Positions 11,825 to 22,600 of a stretch of 64,000 nucleotides of DNA are shown piece by piece. The notes under the pieces were generated by a model. That model was not told the DNA's origin. It ran no database searches and was given only the letters and a program-made list of their open reading frames with translations. The position numbers were made by a program, and so were the translations under genes. The stretch lies in NCBI GenBank assembly GCA_022828595.1, contig JAKGHH010000007.1, forward strand, positions 35,278,356 to 35,342,355, read 5' to 3'. The number at the start of each line of letters is the position of its first letter. Position 1 is the first letter of the stretch. This stretch comes from Nelumbo lutea (taxonomy: Eukaryota > Streptophyta > Magnoliopsida > Proteales > Nelumbonaceae).

Positions 11825-12306
11825 ACTTTCCAAGTTTCTCCATTTTCCTCCTCTCTTCTCCCTCTCCCTCGCATCGTCCTCACACCGCCATTGCAATCGA
11901 CCCACCGTCGTTCATTCACGGAAACAGCCTATATCTTTTTCGACCACTGTTCATTTTCCTCGCCGGAGATCACTGTAGGAGAACACTGCCTTTGCGAGCC
12001 AAGTACCATCTTTCGTTATGTCGAGTGGACTCGGACGCGTTCACGAACATAGAGTTCAAGCTGCAACTTTCCAAGTTTCTCCATTTTCCTTCTCTCTTCT
12101 CCCTCTCCCTCGTATTGTCCGTTGCAACATCATATCACACCGCCATTGCAATCGACCCACCATCGTTCGTTCACGGCAACAGCCTGTATCTTTCTCGACC
12201 ACTGCTCATTTTCCTCGCCGGAGATCACTGTAGGAGAACACTGCCTTTGCGAGGCGAGTGGACTCGGACGCGTTCACGGACATGGAGTTCAAGCTGCCAT
12301 TGGAGA
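11825..12306. repeat. Tandem duplication, 241-base period
   Basis: ACTTTCCAAGTTTCTCC begins at 11825 and again at 12066, and both copies continue through CACCGCCATTGCAATCGACC, CCTCGCCGGAGATCACTG and GACTCGGACGCGTTCACG. Differences are scattered substitutions plus small insertions, so this is an old duplication of two units. It contains the start of the glycosyltransferase-like fragment in both copies. Confidence 0.85.
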
Positions 12307-12365
12307 GGTACAAGGAGCACAACATGGTGCTCCACGGGTGGACGGACTTGACGGTGTGGAGAGGG
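12025..12365 (+). pseudogene. Fragment of a GT34 glycosyltransferase (xylosyl/galactosyl type)
   Basis: The second copy (from 12258) encodes VDSDAFTDMEFKLP, then LERYKEHN and MVLHGW, about 32 residues resembling the region around the DxD motif (here DSD) of plant GT34 enzymes (xyloglucan xylosyltransferases, galactomannan galactosyltransferases), Golgi type II membrane proteins. The first copy (12025-12068) has the same start, VDSDAFTNIEFK, then stops at the duplication joint. Upstream and downstream sequence does not continue the family, so this is a captured or truncated scrap. I rely on motif memory; an unrelated GC-rich coincidence is possible. Confidence 0.5.
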
Positions 12366-12569
12366 TGCCCTCGCATCGCCGAAACCTGAAGCCATCGAAG
12401 TCCTTGCCGGCGAGCTTAGGGACGCAAAGAAATGGGTATTTGCTGGCGAGACCCCGTTGCACGCTCGAAACTCCGCAGTCCACCCAATTTTTTCTCTCAC
12501 GCTCGTATAGATTCCATTTTATGAAACGAAAGATTCCATTTGATAAGAAGCATCCGTATACCTTCCAAA

Positions 12570-12665
12570 TGTTTTAATATATAGATATAAAATATAGATA
12601 TAGATATAAATAATAAATATATTATAACTATATTATATAAAATAAAATAAAATATAAAATGGGGG
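12570..12665. repeat. AT-rich simple sequence
   Basis: Short ATATAGATATA and ATAAAATAAAAT runs of low complexity, not coding in any frame. Confidence 0.8.
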
Positions 12666-12941
12666 TAGAGAGATACAATACAGACAATGTATTTGTTATC
12701 GACATCACAACCCACACGACACGAGACTCATCCAAAACATAAAACGCTCGACGCAGTCGCAAGTCGCAACTGTGTTTCGTGCTTTATTGTATAGGTTTTG
12801 GAGCCTTGAATTATATTTGTTTTGCTGATTGTTAGGGGAATAAAAAAAAGCCAACCAGGAAACGGGGCCGTTTTACATGCCCTAAATTCCAGTTTCCAAA
12901 GACGTCGTGTTCGTGTTGCAGTCTTGCGGACCACTTGAGAA

Positions 12942-13139
12942 ATGTTTCTGCTCTACAGACTGAGAAAAACTCCAGAGATGAGCGGGAGGCAATTGGACAT
13001 TCCATTTTTCAGATTTGGAAGTAGAGTCTCTTTGCATGAAGAGATCCAGGAAGTGGAAAGCAGAATTAGGAAGCAGATCAATTCATTTCCAGTCAGGCGT
13101 TCAAGAAGAATAAGGAAGCAGAACTTTGTTCTTATTTAA
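12942..13139 (+). CDS. Small hypothetical ORF, 65 codons
   Basis: I do not recognise a family. A second Met (MSGRQLDIP, near 12978) could also start it. The product is very basic with a short amphipathic stretch (HEEIQEVESRIRKQI) and an Arg-rich tail (RRSRRIRKQ). Upstream lies a GACGTC box (12901) and a GGGGCCGTTTTA phrase common in plant promoters; downstream, AATGAAATGA at 13246 could serve as a polyadenylation signal. There is no transposon sequence immediately around it. It could equally be chance; confidence is low. Confidence 0.3.
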   Translation: MFLLYRLRKTPEMSGRQLDIPFFRFGSRVSLHEEIQEVESRIRKQINSFPVRRSRRIRKQNFVLI

Positions 13140-13488
13140 TTTATATAACACTACTACGTATTTCTTCTGGTTGGTTTCTTCAATAGGTTGTACCTTGACC
13201 ACATCTTTATGCCTCGACAGCCAATTGATTGTAATCTGAAGACTTCAATGAAATGACTTTTTAATTAGTTCTGCTGCTCCCTAAAATATTTGCTTTCGGT
13301 TTCTGGTTTAATTATTATTTATTAGTTCAATTTGCAATTTTCTTGAACAGATCTTGGTTTATCTGAAACTTCAAACAACAAGAAACATTCTTTTCCTTTG
13401 ATTTTTATTCTATTGGATTATGGGATTATTGATTTCAGCGTGCAAGTTTTGAAAATTTAATAAACAGTCAAGTGTATTTTTGTTTTTA

Positions 13489-13607
13489 GGTTTAGTTTGG
13501 GAAGAGCACAAATACAAATATGTACAGTACAAATACATGCAAAATAATACAAAATGTAAGGTTTTGCACTCTACATATTTGTATTTGTACTCCTTCCAAA
13601 CTGAGCC
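13489..13607. mobile_element. Tourist-like MITE, 119 bases
   Basis: Terminal inverted repeats of about 38 bases: GGTTTAGTTTGGGAAGAGCAC at the left matches the reverse complement of the right end, GGCTCAGTTTGGAAGGAGTAC, and both continue AAATACAAATATGTA. A TTA trinucleotide flanks both sides (13486-13488, 13608-13610), the PIF/Harbinger signature. No coding capacity. Confidence 0.85.
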
Positions 13608-13779
13608 TTAGTTTTTAACATCTAACCTTAACGTTAAATGCTTTAGTAATGGATATTTATGTAATTCTGGAAACAGCAGGGTATATTTAAGTAGTTTATT
13701 GATATCACAGGATATATTCAAACAATTAACCCAAAAAGAAAAAAAAAAAGAAAAAGTTTATAGTGGCATCAGGGATGAT

Positions 13780-14000
13780 CAAAGTGTTGAGGCAGAGTAT
13801 CATGCTACAATACATGGAGCGACTTAAATCTATTGTGGATAGAAAACTTGCTAACTGAATTGGGATTTTTTGTTTTTGACTCAATGTCTTTTTATTGCAA
13901 CAACGGCAGCAATTAATATTGCTCACAATCTAATTCAATACAACAGAGCAAAATATATTGAAATTGATGAACATGTTATTTGTGTGAAGGTTGAATAGTG
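13780..14000 (+). pseudogene. Decayed copia RNase H fragment
   Basis: Near 13790 an EAEYHA codon string and, at 13908-13990, AAINIAHN...RAKYIEIDEH match the conserved RNase H region of copia polyproteins ([24 protein letters not shown]), with stops and frame changes between. It precedes the copia element that starts at 14091 but does not belong to it. Confidence 0.65.
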
Positions 14001-14481
14001 TAAAATCTAACTTCCATTTGTAAAATATTGAATAAATAGCAGATGTATTTACTTCATATCATAGATATGTATAACATACATAAACATTACCGTTAAAATA
14101 CAGCTTTGTTTTTAGGGTTATTTTAGTCTTTTCCCTTCTTTAAATCAGTGTTTTTTTTTGTCTCTATTCTCAAGCATTTGTATACAGGTGTAATAGTGTA
14201 ATTTTACCTTTTATTATGAATTAATCATTTTGGGTGGCAGTTCAAAGAGGGACTGTGAATGTGAAGTTTGACTGATTGTTGGTTGTGGTTGATGTGTTTG
14301 GTGGGTTATTTTCTAGGAATTGGGAGGTTGGTTGACTTGTAGAAGAAGTTTTTATGCTGATGTTCCAGGTTTAGGGGTTGCGGCTATGATGTTGAAGTTT
14401 CAAAAACAATAGTCAAGTCGGTTGAATGCTGTTGTTGAGTCGGAAGGTGTTTGTCTAGGGAGAGTGTTGCAGAAGTAACTG

Positions 14482-15062
14482 ATGGCTACTTCTGGCAGTG
14501 AATACAAAACTAGTGTGATGGTACAACCTGATTTCATGGCTGTACAAATGATGTCGGTCAAACTTAATGGTACCAACTACGTACCTTGGGCAAAGTCGGT
14601 GGAGGTAAATTTGACGGCGAGAGGAAAGTTAAAATATATTAAAGAAAACAAACTAGACCCAGGAGTTGCAGGGTATGATGATTGGATCCAGGAGAACATG
14701 TCTTTGGAATAGTATGGAACCTCGTATCAGTGTGAACCTGATGTTCTTTGACACTGTGAAAGAAATTTGGGACATGCTAAGCAATTGTGTTCTGGACAAG
14801 ACAATGTAAGTAGAATCTATCAATTGTATCAGAAGTATTTTCAATTACAACAAGGTGATAGGAGTGTGGAAGAGTACTATGCTTCCTTGAAGAGCTTGCG
14901 GAATGAATTGGATTCCTATCAGCCTCTTTCGATTGATCTCAAAGTGCAAAAACAACAGAGAGATCAGTTGGATGTGGCACGTTTCCTTTCCAGGTTGAGG
15001 TCTGAATTTGAACCAGTGCGTGCCCATTTCCTTGGGCAAAGTTGGATGTGCCCAGATTTTAG
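14482..15062 (+). pseudogene. Copia element 1 gag (UBN2-type), broken
   Basis: Starts MATSGSEYK, with KLNGTNYVPWA near residue 30, the copia gag N-terminus. A stop at 14710 and a frame change interrupt it; the rest (14767-15060) shows IYQLYQKYFQLQQGDRSVEEYY and FLSRLRSEFEPVR, the UBN2 gag_pre region. It then runs straight into protease sequence, so the CCHC zinc knuckle is missing. Confidence 0.75.
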
Positions 15063-15408
15063 GCCCAGATTCTAGGGCCTCAGATCATATAATTGGGTCC
15101 TCAGACTTGTTTTCATCTTTATTCCCTCCCTCTACCGCCCAATCGGTTACTTTGACTGATGGTACTACATCCCGTGTTTCTGGTACTGGTGATGTTTCGT
15201 TACATTCTGATTTTACTTTACTGTGGGTCCTATATGTTCCTAAATTTCCTTTTAGTCTTATGTCTGTCAGTAAGTTGACAAAATCTTTGAATTGCTCCGT
15301 CTCATTCTTTTTGTCCTATTGCATTTTTCAGGATCTCAAGACGGGGAAGACAATTGGTGGTGGGCATGAAGCTGGAGGACTGTATTATCTTGATGGTGGT
15401 GGGTCATA
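15063..15408 (+). pseudogene. Copia element 1 protease, active-site Gly replaced
   Basis: The aspartic protease active-site motif D-S-G-A reads DSRASDH (about 15068), so Gly is replaced by Arg. The domain continues with VLYVPKFPFSLMSVSKL and FQDLKTGKTIGGG, up to [11 protein letters not shown] and a stop. The Gly is needed for the active-site turn, so the protease would be inactive. Confidence 0.7.
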
Positions 15409-15419
15409 AACAACTCTTC

Positions 15420-16215
15420 ATTTCTCTATTACACCGTTGTAGTGGCACTATCGGATGGGTCACCCTTCTCTTTTAGCTCTCAAGAGTTTTTCCAAAGGTT
15501 GTGTTTGTTCGTGAGTTACAGTGTAAACCTTGTCAGCTTAGTAAACATCATCGCATCTCTTTTGTTCCAAGGGAACCTACCAGAGTATCGAGTCTTTTTG
15601 AACTTGTTCATTCATATGTTTGGGGTCCTTGTCCAGTTGAATCTTACAATGGTTTTAAATATTTTATTTCCTTTGTTGATGATTTTTCAAAAATGACTTG
15701 GATTTATTTAATGAAATCTTGTATAAAGGTGTTTGATATATTTCTCTCATTTTATGCTGAAATTAAGAATCAATTTGCTATTTCCATTAAATACTTTCGA
15801 TCTGACAATGCAAAAGAATATCTTCAACGCCCATTCCGTATGTTCTTTGAATCTCATGGCATAATACATCAATCTTCTTGTTCCTTTACTCCACAACAAT
15901 ATGGAGTAGCTGAGCGGAAGAATAGACATTTACTTGACACTGCTCGGGCACTTTTGATTCAAATGTTAGTTCCAAAAAAATATTGGAGTGATGCTGTTTT
16001 TATTTCTTGCTTTCTCATTATTCGTATGCCATCTTCCGTGTTAAGTGACTCATCTCCTTTTTCTATTGTCTTTCCTTCTCAATCTCCATTCCCTTTACCT
16101 CCGCGTGACTTTGGTTGCGTTTGTTTTGTTCATCACTTGGGGCAGGTGTTGGATAAGTTGGACGCTTGTGCTCTTAAATGTGTCTTCCCTTCGGCGCTCC
16201 TTTGTTATTTCTGAT
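15420..16215 (+). pseudogene. Copia element 1 integrase, first Asp replaced
   Basis: A degraded HHCC zinc region (about 15440-15545) precedes the DDE core. Where copia integrases have HSDVWGP, codons at 15609-15626 read HSYVWGP (Tyr at 15615-15617). The second Asp (FRSDNAKEY) and the Glu (GVAERKN) remain. The core ends in a frameshifted C-terminal region and a stop at 16212. Confidence 0.75.
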
Positions 16216-16374
16216 GTGACTTTCTTTGAAAATGTTCATTTTTTTCCCTCACCTGAAGGTCCTGAACCTACTTCCCTTGATACTCTATCCCCACCTCCTC
16301 TTCCCTTACCAATAGAGGAGGTGTTTGTGCCTACTCTTGCTATTCAAGAGTCAATGTGACCACCGATCCATCGA

Positions 16375-17500
16375 GTGTATGCTCACGACCCTCGTAGTAT
16401 TGTGTTTCAGTCTTCTCCATCCCTATCTCCGCCATCAACGACCCCTTCGTCAACGAATCCATTTCATTTTGATCTTCCCATTGCGCTTCACAAAGGTAAG
16501 TGTGTTTGTACTGAACATCCTATATCTCGTTATGTTTCATTTGCCCATTTATCTCCATCCTGTCGGAATTTTGTATCCCTTTTATCGTTTGTGTTTGTTC
16601 CTAGATCTCTTCAAGATGCTCTTTTCTCTCTAGAATGGAAAATGGCGATGGATGAAGAATTTTATGCTCTTCAATCTAATCATACTTGGGACCTCACTTC
16701 TCTGCCTCCATGAAAGAAAGCAGTTGGTTGTCAGCGGGTTTACACTGTTAAGCATCTTGCCGATGGTAGTATGGAGAGATACAAAGCACGCTTAGTAGCT
16801 AAAGGGTATACACAGACCTATGGTGTCGATTATACTGATACCTTTTCACCTGTAGCTAAATTGGGTTTGGTTCGAGTGCTTATCTCCCTGACTGCACACT
16901 TTGATTAGCCGTTGTTCTAGTTGGATATTAAAAATGCATTTCTTCACGGTGACCTAGAGGAAGAGGTGTATATGGAGCAACCTCTAGAGTACGTTGCTCA
17001 GGGGGAGAAAGGCAAGGTGTGTCGGTTGAAGAAAACAATTTATGGGTTGAAGCAATTTCCAAGGGCCTGGTTTGGGTGATTCAGTAGTGTAGTACAACAG
17101 TTTGGGATGACACAATGTAGGGTTGATCATTCAGTGTTCAGTAGAGACACTACCTCTTGGAAGTCTATGTTGATGACATCATTATCACAGGAAGTGATGA
17201 GCATGACATTGAAAAGCTCAAACGATTTTTACAAAACTAGTTCTAGACTAAGGACTTGGGGAACTTGAAATATTTTTTGGGCATAGAAGTAGCAAGGTCA
17301 AAGTTGGGTATCTCTCTCTCACAAAGGGAGTATGTGCTTGACCTGTTGGAAGAAACTGGTCTTTTAGGGGCAAAGCTAGTGGATACCCCTATAGATCCAA
17401 ATGTGAAGATGTCTGATAGTGAGGGGGAGCCTCTACATGATCCTAGATAGTACGGGAGAGTAGTTGGAAAACTGATTTATTTAACCATTAGAAGACTTGG
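16375..17500 (+). pseudogene. Copia element 1 linker and reverse transcriptase, broken
   Basis: A Ser/Pro-rich linker (from 16375) with HFDLPIALHKGK leads into the [13 protein letters not shown]...[12 protein letters not shown] (16740-16810), [21 protein letters not shown] (16921-16983), YGLKQ (17041) and YVDDIIITG (about 17163). The YVDD catalytic pair is kept, but at least five stop codons (for example 16710, 16906, 16918, 17078) and frame changes break the frame. Confidence 0.8.
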
Positions 17501-17588
17501 CATTTCCTTCAGTGTTGGATTATTGAGCCAATTCATGTAGAACCCAAGGACAACCCATTGGGAAGGTATTGTTAGAGTTCTACGCTAT

Positions 17589-18122
17589 TTGAAGGGGGCT
17601 CCAGGTAAAGGGTTGTTGTATAAGAAAGAGGGAGAACTTTCCTTGGAAGGATACATAGATGCTGATTGGGTAGGGTCGGTTACTGACAGGAAATCAACAA
17701 CTGGTTACTGCACCTTTTTGGCAGGGAATTTGATTGCTTGGAAAAGCAAGAAGCAGAATGTGATGGTTAGGAGTAGTGCTGAGGCCGAGTACAGAGCCAT
17801 GGCCCACACTACATGTGAGTTGGTGTGGTTGAGACAATTGTTACAAGAGATGGGAATATCAGTCACAACCCCCATGAAGCTATTTTGTGACAACCAGGCT
17901 GCTATTCATATCTCTTCCAATCCAGTGTATCATGAGAGGATCAAACACATAGAGGTGGATTGCCACTTTGTTAGAGAAAAGGTGGTCAGTGGAGAAATCA
18001 TTACCCCATACATGAAGTCTGAAGATCAACTAGCTGATTTGTTTACCAAAGACTTGAGTGGTGCTCGGATGAAATACATTTGTAACAAGTTGGAGTTGTA
18101 TGATATATATGCTCCAACTTGA
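17589..18122 (+). pseudogene. Copia element 1 RNase H
   Basis: An open stretch of 177 codons with the copia RNase H catalytic set: YIDADW, SSAEAEYRAM, FCDNQAA and the final QLADLFTKDL. It ends YDIYAPT just before the polypurine tract. It is the best preserved part of the element but has no intact upstream frame. Confidence 0.8.
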
Positions 18123-18129
18123 GGGGGAG

Positions 18130-18282
18130 TGTTAAAATGCATCATTGTTTTTAGGGTTATTTTAGTCTTTTCCCTTCTTTAAATCAGTGTTTTTTTCTCT
18201 CTATTTTCAAGCATTTGTATATAGGGGTAATAGTGTAATTTTACCTTTTATTATGAATTAATCATTCGCATGGTATCAGAGC
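18130..18282 (+). repeat. LTR of copia element 1 with a downstream primer binding site
   Basis: TGTTAAAATG...CATTCGCA, 141 bases, starts directly after the polypurine tract. It is followed immediately by TGGTATCAGAGC (18271-18282), the initiator Met tRNA primer binding site, rather than by a target duplication. It therefore served as 3' LTR of one copy and 5' LTR of the next. Confidence 0.75.
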
Positions 18283-18680
18283 CTGGATGATCAAGCTTCC
18301 TGACTGCATCAGTGAAGGATGCTTGCAACTCTGGTTCAACTGAGTTTTTATACCAATACAAGAAGAAAGGAAGGGGAAGAACCTAAAAGGACTGATCACC
18401 AGAAGGTTTAGAGGCTTCTATGCCTCAACCTGCATCGTTGGTCAATTGTTTAGTGGTGGTTTAGACTCCCTCTACTCGGCAGTTCTCTTCTTTGATAGAA
18501 ACTGCAGAGCCCTATTCTGTTTCGACCCTTCTTCTCCTCTTCTTCATCCCTTCTCCTTCTAGGCTCATACCAAAAGCCTTCTTTTCATTTATTTAATTAA
18601 ATACAGGCCTGATAACAATTACAATTCATAGGTATGTACAACATAATAACCCAACTTAAGGGGGAGTACTGTAGTTCTCA
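18283..18680 (+). mobile_element. Internally deleted copia leader segment
   Basis: After the primer binding site about 400 bases of leader-like sequence run to a second polypurine-like tract, AACTTAAGGGGGAGTA (18653-18668). No coding domain and no further LTR follows, so a second internal region of the tandem seems to have been reduced to its two ends and then truncated. Confidence 0.5.
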
Positions 18681-19483
18681 TACCATAGGATGCAAAGCTG
18701 ATGCAGGTCTAGTTTCTTTATAATGTATTTTCAATAGTCTTAGGACACTAGATAGTGGGCACCACCATACATATTTCATTCTTTGAAATCTTTTGAGTTT
18801 CTCCTCTCCTCTCCATCAATGACAGAATACTTTGATTGGCACCTTTCAGCTCCCAGAAAAAGCATTAATAGAGACACCTCAAGCTCTGCCCTCTGATCCT
18901 GGCTCAGCAAATTCCTAGCCCACATCAGGTGTGTTAGGGACAGTCTGCACATTTCAAATACCAGTTATTAAGGAGATCACATGGACAGCCTGCACACTTC
19001 AAAATAACATCTTTGTGTAGCTAGTTGAAATACTGTTAAACTAATGCTTCACTTAAAGTTATCCTGCTTCAAAATATTATGTTTGTAAAACCAGCCAGTT
19101 GCCAAGTGAGCTGGATTAAAATGGGAATTTTTTTGAACAAACTAGTAAAAAGTTTCCAAAATTCTGACTTAAATATCAACAATAAACAGAAATAAAGTAG
19201 CAAATGTAGAAGAGAATAGAGAAGAAGAGGAGAAAAATTAGAATAGACGAAGGTAGAATTGTGGGAGCACCTATGCTGTCCCACTGTCTTATATAATATG
19301 TATGTATGTATGTATATACCCTGGTGAGGCAAAAGTATTTAAAAAAATTAAGGCCCAGTAAGAAGACAAAACCAAACTACTTACAAGTCCATTATGTCAA
19401 CAAGAACTACACCCAGATAAAGATGGTATTATTTATATATATAAAAGATAAAGATGGTATTCAGCTTACCATGGGTGGTTGGA
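18681..19483. other. Region downstream of the VPS39 stop codon
   Basis: Contains the presumed 3' untranslated region and downstream flank of the minus-strand VPS39 gene, plus a TATG simple repeat at about 19299-19318. No confident polyadenylation site can be fixed and no other gene is seen. Confidence 0.5.
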
Positions 19484-19684
19484 CTACCCACACTTCTGAA
19501 TTGGCAAGCTTCGAACTGCCTTGATAATCTGTGAGTCTCTGAAACAAACAAAGTGCACAAGCGCTTTCCCATTTGGGTATACAGCAAAAACACTAGTCCC
19601 TATTCTTTTGTTGCAAAGAGAGCACATGCTATCACTAGAAATCATTATGAATGTTCTCCGTTGCTTATAAAGCTCTTCCTTCAC
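19484..19684 (-). CDS. VPS39: VPS39 last exon (66 codons plus stop)
   Basis: Acceptor GGAACAG at 19686-19685. Encodes [10 protein letters not shown], then the zinc-binding C-terminus [11 protein letters not shown]...FAVYPNGK...[10 protein letters not shown], with CxxC and HxxC ligand pairs. This domain is known to bind VPS11 within HOPS. Stop codon at 19484. Confidence 0.93.
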   Translation of the reverse strand: MKEELYKQRRTFIMISSDSMCSLCNKRIGTSVFAVYPNGKALVHFVCFRDSQIIKAVRSLPIQKCG

Positions 19685-22600
19685 CTGTTCCACAAAAGTG
19701 ATATTTAGAGAAATATTTCATTGTACAACTTTTTTGAGCCTGAAATAATTTCACAATGAAGCTCATATAAAAAGGTAGAAAATTTCCATTAAATATGAAA
19801 GAAGTTTTATCAATAAAGACTTTTGAAGCAATCAATATCAATCATGGATTGTAATTATAATTTTTGAATTAGTCAATGCTTAAGTCAAATAGAAAAATTG
19901 ATTCCTATGAAGCATATTAGATGACAATATAAAAGAAATTAAGTACTACAATTCAAATTATTTAAAACCCAAAACATGATTAATTTCTACATGTATATGG
20001 ATTAAAAAATTAGCATCCAAGTCAACCATCACTTGTTCCAAACCTTGATAAATGTCCAATACAAATCAATGTTAAATCTCATGTTAAAAATTGACTTGAA
20101 CATTCAAATATTTACCTGCAAGTTCTGGCTGTGTCTTAAGCTATTGATAACTGAGAAGTTACGGTGACTCTCACTAGACTTCTTCAGAAGTGGCTCAAGA
20201 AATGGAGCCAAGTCCTGTGTTCAAGAAAAATCTTCAAAACCATGCAAAGTTTAATTACATAACCTTTTCCATAACATAAAACATTACTTCATTGAACCAT
20301 CTTTCAGCTACATTTGGAAAATTATATTTCAACTACTTGCATATAAAACATGTGAAAGATTCATAAGAAGATCTATAGAAAGTACCTATCCTGATAGGTA
20401 AAATTTGTCTAATCAAGTTTACTAAAAAATTGGCACTTTGGGAAAGAAACTACATTTCTTTGGGTGGAAGGATAACCTTGATCAAAGCCACCTTAGCTAA
20501 TCTTCTCATTTACTTTTTGTCCACATTCCGTATCCGTACAAAAATTGATGGGCAACTAGAAAAGTTGATGAGGGACTTCTTGTGGGAACTAGGGGGATGG
20601 GAAGAAGGACCACTTGGTGAAATGGGAACAGGTTAGTAAGCCTAAAGAAACGGGTGAGCTAGGAATAGGAAATTTAACCGAAAAGAATTTAGCTCTCTTG
20701 GAAAATGGTTGTGGAGGTTTCCTTTGGAAAGTGATAGACTTTGGCACAAGGTGATTATAAGCATACATGGTCAGATGGACAATGACTGGGAATGCAAAGG
20801 TAGCTTCCATTCCAAGGAAACTTCATTTCCCCCTGAAAAACAATTTATGAGGTATATCCTTTTTTGTGAATCTCATCCGGATGATGTGGGAAACAAGTTG
20901 AGTCTTGTTTTGGGAGGACTTTTGGATAGGTGCACAACCACTAAAGGTGCAATTTCCTACACTTTATATGCACTATCAAAGCCAAGAGACTACAGACATT
21001 GGTGGAAGAAAAGGAATCAGAGGATTTTTAGTGAAAAGAGTGGAACAGAAATGGGAAACTTTAATTTGGTGAAAATTAAAGTGGCATATTGGGTGAAGGC
21101 CTTGGAGGATTTCCAAGGTTTCTCAACAAATGACATTTTGAGAACTTGGAAGGAAGTGGCCTTATTGGCTCAAGCCAAGGAAAGGGTAAATATAGAATGA
21201 AGACCCCCAACAACCAACTTTGTTAATCTCAATTTTGATGGGAGTTATATTGGTAGTCAGGTTGTGGCGGGGCTAGGAGGGGTGTTCAAAGACACGGAAG
21301 GAAAGGTCTTGGCACTATATTCAAGGCCATTAACAGATGGTAATGCATTGACAACAGAGCTGTGTGGATCATCCCACAGGTTAAAATTTGCTAAGCAATT
21401 TGGTTTCCACAACTTGGAGGTGGAAGGGCTTTTAGGTGGTCATTTTTGTAGAGACTGATTTACATCTCTTACATCTTCTTTCTTCTTTTGGCTCTTGGGA
21501 GCACATATTTATGTTGTATCTTATGTACATTATAATTTTCTGTTTTATTGTTTCTTGTAGGTAGGGGACATAACTGTCCTTTCTCATCTTTGTATACAAC
21601 ACATATATAAGAATAAATTGTAGAGATGTAGAGCAATAATTAGTGCTGTTATATTGCTGTCAGTTAACTGCTGTTGTTAGTTATTTCCTACTTTATGTTT
21701 GCTGTTAGCAATGTTAGTTATTTGCTTATGTAAGCAGTAGGGGCATTAGTGTAATTGCAGTCTTATATTTTAATGTTAATATAAATAGTTGTGAGTGGGG
21801 CGGCAACTCAAGCCAACCCACACTCTTCTCTCTTCTCTCTATTCTCTCTTTCTTCCTCTTTTCTGTTTTCTTTCTTCTTTGAATTTACATCAAGAATTGG
21901 ATTGATTACAGTCCTGATTTGCCAACTTGGTATCAGTCTAGCAAGATCTGTCCATTGACTGATTCTTGGAGGTTACCGGAAGGGTTCAACAATTGTCCAA
22001 GAGTTTGTAGAAGGCTTGGAGAGTGTCTAGTAAGTTTCTATTTTTTCTTGAGATCGGTACTAGTGATAGATAAATTAGACCTGTCTGCGGTTGAGGTTTT
22101 CTCTGTTTTCTCAGAGTTTTCTCCAGGGTTTGTCCTTAACCCTATGATCAGACCTGACTGACCTATTTAGACGGTGTGGCTGAGAGTTTTCCTGTTTTCT
22201 CAGAGTTTTCTTTGAGGTTTTCTCTTAACCCTACAATCAAATCTGATGGATATCAGTTTTTGGGTGAATCCTAAATCAGTTTTCTTTGAGGTTTTCTCTT
22301 AACCCATCTCGCTACTCTCACAAGTTCTACGTATGAAAATTCTATTCAATCTTTTATATCCCAATAAGGACTTTTTCACCATTCCTCTTAAAACCTTTGG
22401 ATGTACTTGTTTTGTTTAGATTCTTGGACCTCATCATTCCAAGTTTGATCATAAAGCTTCGAAATGCATATTTCTTGGTTATGCACAAAATCAAAAGGGA
22501 TATTGTTGCTACGAACCTACTTTTGGGAAACAGTTTGTTTCTATGGATGTCACCTTATTTGAGGATGTTCCCTACTATCATGGAGTTTCTTCTCAGGAAG

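Larger units (their letters stand above)
14091..18270 (+). mobile_element. Degenerate Ty1/copia element 1 with short LTRs
   Basis: LTR-like ends of about 140 bases (14091-14230 and 18130-18270) share TTTAGGGTTATTTTAGTC and AATCAGTGTTTTTT. Between them the copia order gag, protease, integrase, reverse transcriptase, RNase H is recognisable but interrupted by stops, frameshifts and a deletion of the gag zinc knuckle. The polypurine tract is GAGGGGGAG (18121-18129). The 5' LTR lacks an adjacent primer binding site, while the 3' LTR is followed by one. Short LTRs and organisation suit the Ale/Retrofit-like copia lineage. Confidence 0.85.

Noticed and set aside
11362..12577. Overlapping frames of 70-196 codons as proteins
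   Set aside because: They lie in the GC-rich fold-back arm and the 241-base duplication; only the short GT34-like stretch has family resemblance.
18271..18282. tRNA gene at TGGTATCAGAGC sites
   Set aside because: This is the complement of the initiator Met tRNA 3' end, a retrotransposon primer binding site next to an LTR; no cloverleaf surrounds it. The same holds at 39228, 51529 and other sites.
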